A DNA stretch of 64,000 bases from Centroberyx gerrardi (taxonomy: Eukaryota > Chordata > Actinopteri > Beryciformes > Berycidae), in assembly GCF_048128805.1 (NCBI RefSeq), contig NC_136016.1, forward strand, positions 7,874,501 through 7,938,500. The letters are read 5' to 3'. Within the stretch, counting starts at the first letter, position 1. Every line of letters begins with the position of its first letter. The translations under genes were made by a program, and so were the position numbers. Positions 34,120-64,000 of this stretch are shown piece by piece. The notes beneath the pieces are model-generated. The model saw nothing but the letters and a program-made list of their open reading frames with translations, had not been told where the DNA came from and made no database searches.

Positions 34120-35610
34120 AGAATAAGCTATAATTCTTAGATCATTGCAATCAACCAATATTATGGCGGTCAATAGAGCCACAGTGCAGTGACAATATTC
34201 CTGTAAACATAAACAAGATCACATAAAATAAAAGCACTAGGAAAACAGAAAAAAATAATAGCAGTGAGGTGGAAGGGAATTTTAGAGGTTTAAATGATGA
34301 TTCTTAGCAGAGGTTAAAGCATATAGTAATATCAGAAAGAATGCAAGTGTCATGCAATACAATGATATAATACCCTATTTTGAATATTCTGCCACCTTCT
34401 TTGCTTCTCTGTGCCAAAATGTCCTCACACAGTAGACTATTTGTACAGCAACTGCATTCAGTCTCTCTGGCACCTCTCCCACAAATGAAAGCCACACTCA
34501 GCAAATTGTATCCCCTCGGAAAATATATATTTTTCAATAGGTGGGTAGATTTCATGCTTTTAACCTTATCATCATGTTAAAGAAAAATACCAGTGTTTTT
34601 CACTTTTGGGCTCATTTTCTTCAGCAGACCTCTACTTGACACTATACCCATCGGCCAGTCCCCACTGCATTGCTGTGTTGTTATGATTTGGGGCTAATGT
34701 CCCTTTAATGAAAGGTCATTACTCAGCCACATAACCTTGTGAAAACCCATAGAGCGCCGGCGACTTGAGTGGCTTTCAGTTGATAAACCACAACTGTGAA
34801 GGAAAGGTTATCGCAGTAAATTCCAATGCAAACTATATTGCTGAGCACACTGATTCAAAATCTACTTACCTGGAAATTTGAACTGATAAGGACATCTGTC
34901 AGCGGGATATTTGGTGGAATAAGCTGGATTGAATTGTATAGGTGGTGGTGCTGCTGAAATAGACCTTTTTGATGATTATTCTTCATCAGAAGATGGGCAA
35001 AAATATTTTATATATAACATTTTCTCATAGGAGTGTTTATTCTTCAAGGAGCGTTTGTGTCATGAGTGACCTGACTTGTTAGGCACTTTCGCTGTTGACA
35101 GCTGATCGGCTGACATAATATGATGCCTCATAATGTATCATTGATGACATGTAGGTGTTTATATTTTTGCGCACCTGCAGTACCACATAAGAAACAGGGG
35201 GCACACTTTGCTTCCCCATCGATTCGGAACAGCAGTAACTTACAGGGAACTGAAGTATGAAAATTGAAATTTGGTGAACAACCATTAGAACAAAAATATT
35301 TGTCTGTTCTCTGAAGAATTACATTTTTTTTCTGCTTTGATTTCGACTCGACTTTAAAGGACCTGTTTATGGAGGGGAAATGACAAGAAGTCGAGTTGAC
35401 AGGCCTGGAGTGAGACAGTTAAATGCCCCTTGCTGCTCTGGATAATTAATAAATAAAGTACCAGGGGAGTCCTGTCATGGCTTCCTGTATGACAGGGGCT
35501 GTCTCCAGTGCGCTAAAGCATTAAATGACCAATTCCTGTCAGGCTAACTTCCACTGCACTCCCTTGGCACCCTCTCCCTTTCTCTCTCTCTCTTCCTTTC
35601 TCTCTCTCTC

Positions 35611-35679
<69 letters not shown>

Positions 35680-38353
35680 CCTCTTGCTCTCCCCTCTTGC
35701 TCTCTCTCTCACACCCTCTCCCTTTCTTCCAAAGAGAGCTACTTTGCTCTCTTTGCTCCGAGTTTTTCAGCGACTGATGGCTCTAGTTCATTTCTGCTGA
35801 ATTAATTGGTCCCTGAATGAATTCTGTTGACAGGGCAATTCATCATGTGTTTGGCCTGACAGTGACTGGGGTGTTGGGAGTGTGGGGGTGAGGGGAGCTG
35901 GAGGAGAAGCTGGGGTTAGGGGGAAAGGATGGGGGTTGATGATTCTGCCCTCTCTCCTCTCTACCCACTTCTATTATTCCTTCTCTGTCGAGGTCCCTAA
36001 CAGGAATAGCCGGCGTAGCTCGCATCAAATTCTGTTTTTTTCCTTCTCTTTCCCCTCTCTCTGAATATTTCAGGGTTCCCTGGGTTGCAAACAAACAAGC
36101 CTAGCTGACAGATCCAGCTGATTAGGGAGCTCTTCTGTCTGCTTTGGAGGATATCCCTATTACTGGCCAGTCAGGTAGCCGGCCCCGCTTGCCTCCCCAG
36201 ACTGCTGGACCACCACTCCTGTTATGTGGGACCTGACACATTCACTAAGTGAGGCGCATTGCATTAGGCTTTAATTGCATCATGTATCACACAATAGCCA
36301 TTAGGGTAATTATTTACTGGTGAAGGGTAAATGAGGTTTGGCTGGGGCTGGCCGTGGCTACATGCTGGCAGATACGCCGGCCCAGCCAGCGGCCTGGTTT
36401 TGGCTGAGGGCTGAGGTGTGGTGCTCACCTACCATAATAGGTCTAATAGCTGGTCATTTGCTTCGTTTGGAAATATGCTGTCATTCTGACACGTTGAGAC
36501 CCCCCCCCCCCCTCCACCACCACCATTCCCTCTTTTTCTCACACACTTTCAGTCAAGCAGGGCACTTATTATGTTCAATCAATCACTGCTCACTCATTAG
36601 GAACCTCCCCTCAAGTATCTTCTGGATGGCCTCACACAGCAAGAGTCAAAAATTACCTCATAATTGCTGCTCAGGCATCATAACAAGCTAGGCTGCCCCA
36701 CTGACACCGCCATACAAACAGGTCTAACACAGGAATTGATGGATACTGGAGAATCGTATTATATATTGCCATATCCAATTAGATACAGCACATAAAGCAG
36801 CAGATCTATTTCCTGTTTCATAACGTCAAACCAGTATTCAGATATAAAGATGTGAAATACGTTTTCATATTTTCTCAGCCCCCGTCTTGGCGTGTCATTG
36901 CAAATGATAACATCCTGAGGATTTATTGTACATTTGACACACCAGTAACCAAATTATAATTCAGTTGCTATAGCATATTCATAGAACCGCTGTACAACCA
37001 CACAGACAGTGTTCAGCCGGCATGTAGGAGTACGGAGCGGCTCTAAAGGTCAACAGTCAGATCTGCCACTGCAGTTTGAAGTTATGCATGATGAGATACG
37101 CTGTATAATACATGAAGTCCTGAAACAGTAGGCCTTCCTATTCTTGTCAAAATCTTTGTGTGGTCTTACCTCGATCTATTACATGTGAACCTGATCAGTG
37201 CATGTGCTGCAGCCCAGACCGGCCTGTGCAGCATCTGACAGAAATATACTGTAACACACATCCTCCCATACTAAGAGTGGCAACTATCTTCTTCTTATAC
37301 GTGATGAACATTATTCAATTGATCTTTTTATAGAAACTTTTGTATTGATTTTATAGTAAGACAAAGCAGTGCAATGGCTATCCAAAGGATACAACATACA
37401 AATAGAGATACCATTAAACCAAATAATATTAGTATTCTGGAAAAAATAATAATAAAAAGGGAAACAAATAGGTCAATAAATTACATAATATAGATATGAC
37501 AACAACTTAGTTGTCTCAAGTGCTTTTCACAATTAGGATCCCTGTCCATGAGGGGAATGGGAGATAGTATACTCTCTATAACACAGTTCTATGGTCTAGA
37601 GGGGGCAATCTATTCCAGTGCATATTTTCCTTTATAATTATTTCTTGCAAATGCAATGGCATGTAATCCAACATAATTCAATGGATCTTTAATTTTCAAG
37701 TTTCATCTCTTAGAGACTAATGAAACAGCTCTACACAACAGATTGGACGGTCTATATATACATACTTTCCTAATGTCTTGTGCAACTTTTTAGGCATAAT
37801 AATTCAACATCCTTAGGAGCAATCTATTGGATGAAGTAGCATAATTTAAATGGATCAATAACAAGGAGGACTGAGTATACTTTTTCTATACATTAGGATA
37901 ATTACTGCTGATGCAATGAGAAATAATCATATTAATGTCAGAGTTAGACAGTGAACAAAAAGGTAGAGTATAACTAGATTGTTGTTTTTTTATTTATTTT
38001 TTTACAAGTGAATTAAAGCCCTGAGCTGCCAAACAGCGCGTTTCATGTATAGACTGTACAGTAAATCAACATTTCAGCACTCAACATTAACTTGATTACT
38101 GAGCAAGTTTTTCATCTGAATTAAAATGATTTTTGTTTGAACTTCTACATCGTTGAACTTTGAAGTGCAACTCTGATACTAAAGGTTGCACTTAGATTTT
38201 GTCAGTCTGAGGGAAACATTCTCCTTCTGCTATTGAGGAGATCCTATTGATTTTGATTCCTTATAGTCCCACGGACTGTTTGAGGAGCAAAGACAGTGAC
38301 AGGTGCTTTTTGTAATGCCGTTCTGATGAGAGCCAATCAGATTATCCTGCCAC
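34120..38353. other. Gene desert, right part
   Basis: No supported gene. It contains the long CT tract listed separately, a C-run at 36500-36512 and a repeat-poor stretch at about 36100-36320 with TTTAATTGCATC and GGGTAATTATTTAC words. AT-rich DNA follows at 37280-38010. Confidence 0.4.
35578..35725 (+). repeat. Polypyrimidine (CT)n tract, about 150 bp
   Basis: A long run of CTCTCT with occasional TTCC, TAT and CCC interruptions. The apparent Leu/Ser-rich open frame across it (35525-35800) comes from the repeat. Long mirror-symmetric homopurine-homopyrimidine tracts can form triplex (H-) DNA. Confidence 0.9.
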
Positions 38354-38356
38354 TGT

Positions 38357-38388
<32 letters not shown>

Positions 38389-38402
38389 TATATATATATA
38401 TT
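38354..38402. repeat. (TA)n microsatellite
   Basis: About 24 TA units with one AAATA interruption. A likely length polymorphism. Confidence 0.95.
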
Positions 38403-38445
38403 CCTGTGGATGTTGTCATCTGGCATGCTGCAGCAAAGATGAGCT

Positions 38446-38455
38446 TGATTGACAG
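38446..38455 (+). promoter_or_regulatory. PBX-MEIS/PREP decamer TGATTGACAG in an enhancer-like stretch
   Basis: An exact composite PBX-MEIS/PREP site, extended to CTTGATTGACAGATG. The surrounding DNA (about 38420-39080) is repeat-poor and lies some 3 kb beyond the pax2 stop codon. PBX/MEIS factors act in brain, eye and pronephros, where pax2 is expressed, so a role is plausible but inferred. Confidence 0.4.
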
Positions 38456-39942
38456 ATGCATCCAGGTTCACAGTTTATTGGTTTCTGCGAGAGAGCCAGA
38501 TATGCCAATTTAGACAGGAGAGTGACAAAAAAGTTTCCATCTAAATAGAATAATTCTACTACTGGGAATTCTCAGCTGGGGAAAGGAAGGAGTCAAGTTT
38601 TTTTTTCCCCCTCCTTTAACAAGGGCTGTGAATGACAAACATATACGACAGTTAGGGGCTGACAGAACATCAGCTTTTGATGCTTCACAGGGGAGCTATG
38701 AAATAAACAACAGGCAGAGAAATTGAATTACAAAGCGAAAGGGTCTCCTCGTGGACTGAGGGGGATCAGAGTGCACCAAACAACTCAACAGTTCAGCTCA
38801 GAACCTTTCGGAGGAACTCGCTCTTTTCTCCTCTGGAAGAGATTGTCATTTGGGTGATTGTGTGGAAATTTTAGTGGGTGATAGAAGTTGAGTATGCTTC
38901 CTAACTATTTTCATTCATTACCCATAATCGTTTTCATTAGCTGCGATATCACTGCTGCGGTTGCATATTGGGCAAGAGTTAGGAGTCAAGTCAAAGTCAA
39001 TGTTATGAGCATTAAAACACACTATTGAGAATGGTGTTTGGGCTATGACACGGCCTTGAAATGAAAGGCTGAATTACTAATTGAAGATCATATAAATTCC
39101 CATTCTTCCTCATCCAATAAAGTCAAAATGTCTGACATCATTCAAGATGTTCATACCTCCTACATTATCATGTACGCCACCAAAATCCTTTGCAAATTGT
39201 ACCACACTAAACAGAACAGTGTCCACTTGTTGTAAATCAATAATGATATAACGAAGTCATACAGAGCGACAGTAGCGGAGGGATTATAGAGGCAAAAGAG
39301 TGAAAATAAGCTCTAAGAGGGATTTCATGCATAAATCTCTCTCTCTGCAACTTAGCACAAATTGAATTCAGGCACACTGCTAGAAAAATTAATTCAGCTT
39401 TACAAAGCGTAGAGAGGTTAAACACTTTATGTGCTGCTCAGTGATCCAAATCATGGAGAAAACATTCAGAGGCATTCTCACTGTAGCCCTCCCATGTACC
39501 ATGTGATCTTTATACCTGGAAAGTAAATACATTTATCTCCAAACATTGTCATTAAATGCCTGAATTCATTACAGCGTGTTGTTTATTTCAACTTTGTCTT
39601 TGTTCAGATGTCAGCAGTCTGCGAAGACCAAGTAATTTGCCATCTCAAACACAATTTGTACTCCTTATATGTATACTTTACTGTCATTATATAGTGTTAG
39701 ATAAATGAAATCAAGCTTATGATACACATTTTTCATCAGATAATTGGGACCAAATAGGAGCAAACTGACTCATTCCCTCTGTGTCTTTAGCTGTGCCATG
39801 GTAATACTCACCCATTTAATTCTGGTATGTCTCTCTGTTGAAGTTGTTTAAGTCTTGGAGTTAAAACTTAAAACCCATTGACTCTGATAATCCACAATCA
39901 GAAACACAATGCAGCCCCTTTGCGTAAAAGATTTCAGACACT

Positions 39943-39948
39943 TTTATT
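39943..39948 (-). terminator. pax2: Distal candidate polyadenylation signal of pax2
   Basis: AATAAA on the minus strand, about 1.9 kb beyond the pax2 stop codon. If used, the 3' UTR is about 1.9 kb. There is a nearer alternative at 41221-41226. Confidence 0.35.
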
Positions 39949-41822
39949 ATTGTACAAGTGAGACCAGTATAATGAAAGTGATAATACCGATGGACAAGAA
40001 TGACATTTTTTTTTTTTTTACTGTATTTACAGAGAAGTGTCTTCACATCACACACAAAAATTCCTTCTACAAATGAACAATTTGTAAATAACATAACATT
40101 AAATAAAGTCCACCTACCTTTAGGTTTACAGCTGAATATGCATATGATGACCATCTCTGCACTGCATAGAATTTATACATATACTTTCATCATGAACAAT
40201 GTGTGTTTTCCTAATAATACTGCTCTCATGATGCATAAAGGCGGGCTGTAAATAAACAGTAACAAGAACTAAGTCTTTGGCAAAATGCAAATACATTCAC
40301 TTGACAGTTATGGTGTGACAGGTGAAGAAGAAACCATCGTTCCAGCTTGATGTCGTTTCAAACAAATTACACAAAGTCTCGGCCTAAAACATGCGAGGGA
40401 GCCGATGCTGGGAGGGAAACATGTTTAAGGCATTTAGCTGAAATCTTTGCCCTGCTTTTTGCTGAACTCTTTGCGTTTTTGGAGTCATCAGAATCAGAGT
40501 GAACTTGAGACTGGACACTATTGTCATCAAACTAGACAAACGGTGATACTGGTTTGAATTGGGACAGCTGTTGTATCCTTTTCTGTGGTTGAATGCCAAA
40601 GACTTAAGTCAACTTAAAAATGCGAGAGAATGAGAATAGTGCACGTCAAGGCAGTGACATGATGAAACTCCCAGGTTATATGTGAAACAGCAGGTTGTAA
40701 AGCCTTGAATTACAGATGTGTGAGAGAAATGAACGACAGCATCTGAAGCTGTAAGTGCCTTTTTCGGAGCAGGAATTATTACTGATTCATGGTTAGGTTC
40801 ATGATATGCTGTAAAGCAAATATGCATCATCATAATCTGCATAATAACGCTCCAGTGTTGCAAACCTCCAAAATAGTGCAAAATTAACAAAAAAAAGAAA
40901 AAAAAGAACAGATTTTTGCCTGATGATCTCTTGTATCCTGACAAATAAGAAATAGTAAAACACTAGTCAAGCAGTCTGCAGTTTAGTAAGACGTCATTAC
41001 GAATTATAAAAATGAAATAAAAAAATTATTTTAAGAATATATTTACTAGTTTCTTGAAATCTTGCAAATAGAGGGCCGTGATAATATAGTGTCATGGCTC
41101 CCTCTATTTTCAAATTGATGTTTCTTTATTTCATTTCATTTATTTCATTTTCATTTTTACATCTTGATTGTGTATCACAGAGAACATGTCCTAATCTTCT
41201 CATGGCATCAAAGCAATTGATTTATTCATGCTGGATGTTTGGTTGGTTACTAGTGACTGTATGTTCAAATGGATAAAACAAGTTGAGCGCAGCCCGTGTT
41301 GCTGCTAATCTCCTCTGCATGGATCTCACTGCGGTGCCGTCTGAGTGGAGTGGGAGACCAATGAAGAAGAAAAGGCTGCTACACTTTAAGCTTGGGACAG
41401 CTTCCTTGCTGAGATCCGTCCAGAAAAGGAATGTACAGTATTGATCCATGATGGGACGAAATTGTGACGCTGCTACAAGGGGAAAATAAATTTCTGGATA
41501 TTTTGATACTTTGTTTTCTTTTTCTTTTTTCTTTTTTTTTTTCACCACTGCAGTTACCACAGTATTAATGTGTATAGAATCTTTCAGAGTCTCTGATAAT
41601 ATACTGAGTCTTGTAGATTTGAAGAGTCTGAGTTTGACTTTGAACGTCCAAACCGGCGAGGAGAGAAGTCCTCTGGAATCCCGAAACCATTAGTTTTTCA
41701 TTGTGTGAGTTGGGAACATTTTATGCGCAGTTGCTCAGTGTCCAGTGGACCATGCCGTTCACACCGGGGCAATATGGAGGCTGAGGCCATGGTCCTGCAG
41801 GTTGATTTGGTTTCCATGGTAA
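39949..41822 (-). other. pax2: Probable pax2 3' UTR
   Basis: Transcribed-strand DNA between the pax2 stop and the distal AATAAA. It holds no supported coding exon; A/T runs at 40008-40019 and 41519-41540 are simple sequence. The first 64 nt (41759-41822) are coding in the alternative frame of the last exon. Confidence 0.45.
41221..41226 (-). terminator. pax2: Proximal candidate polyadenylation signal of pax2
   Basis: AATAAA on the minus strand, about 600 nt beyond the pax2 stop codon. Further copies lie near 41126-41146. The real end of the transcript cannot be chosen from sequence alone. Confidence 0.35.
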
Positions 41823-63788
<21,966 letters not shown>

Positions 63789-64000
63789 TTATCGAAAATA
63801 ATATCCTCAGTGAAGTGATGGATAAAGTGCAATAGCCTATTTGAGACTGATGCTGCCGGTGGGCACCGTTCAGAAATACATTTATTGTATTATTTGATGT
63901 CCAAATGGCACTCTCATACACTGGATTATTATTATTAGCCTATTATTATTATTTCTAAGCAAATCATGTGTCCAGTAGTCTTCCCATATTTAAACAGTGA

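Overview
This is a piece of a vertebrate nuclear genome, almost certainly a teleost fish. It has GT-AG spliced genes with short exons, long AT-rich intergenic and intronic DNA, many (CA)n, (CT)n and (TA)n microsatellites, and short interspersed repeats of the kinds that litter fish genomes. Nothing looks bacterial, viral or plasmid-derived. Four genes can be assembled exon by exon, with reading phase checked across every junction.

Layout. (1) 126-216, minus strand: a first coding exon of a probable mitochondrial protein, best guess ndufb8, with an NRF-1-type site just upstream. The rest of that gene lies left of the window. (2) 781-2059, minus strand: a complete four-exon selenoprotein glutathione peroxidase, 183 residues, with an in-frame UGA for selenocysteine and a recognisable form-II SECIS element in its 3' UTR. 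(3) 3277-4881, plus strand: complete fbxl15 in four coding exons, 292 residues, the F-box/leucine-rich-repeat subunit of an SCF ubiquitin ligase. It is divergently arranged with the peroxidase. (4) About 5 to 40 kb: roughly 35 kb with no gene I can support. It holds a Tc1-like MITE, two degraded tRNA-derived SINEs, other fish repeats, microsatellites, and several stretches that look like conserved non-coding enhancers. (5) 41823-63756, minus strand: the last eight coding exons of pax2, from the second half of the paired box to the stop codon. The exons for the start codon and the first half of the paired domain lie right of the window.

The gene order (ndufb8-like, peroxidase, fbxl15, pax2) recalls the human 10q24 neighbourhood where NDUFB8, PAX2 and FBXL15 all lie. 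fbxl15 and pax2 are tail to tail, so the desert between them is the 3' flank of both. Because pax2 is a dosage-sensitive developmental regulator (midbrain-hindbrain boundary, eye, ear, kidney), I infer that most regulatory content of the desert serves pax2.

The two most notable observations are the UGA/SECIS pair of the peroxidase and the last pax2 exon. That exon appears to be read in two frames through two acceptors 19 nt apart, giving two C-termini that both match tails known from mammalian PAX2 isoforms. I found no sign of an entirely new system. Claims about conservation of non-coding DNA are inferences from composition and motifs, because no alignment could be run.
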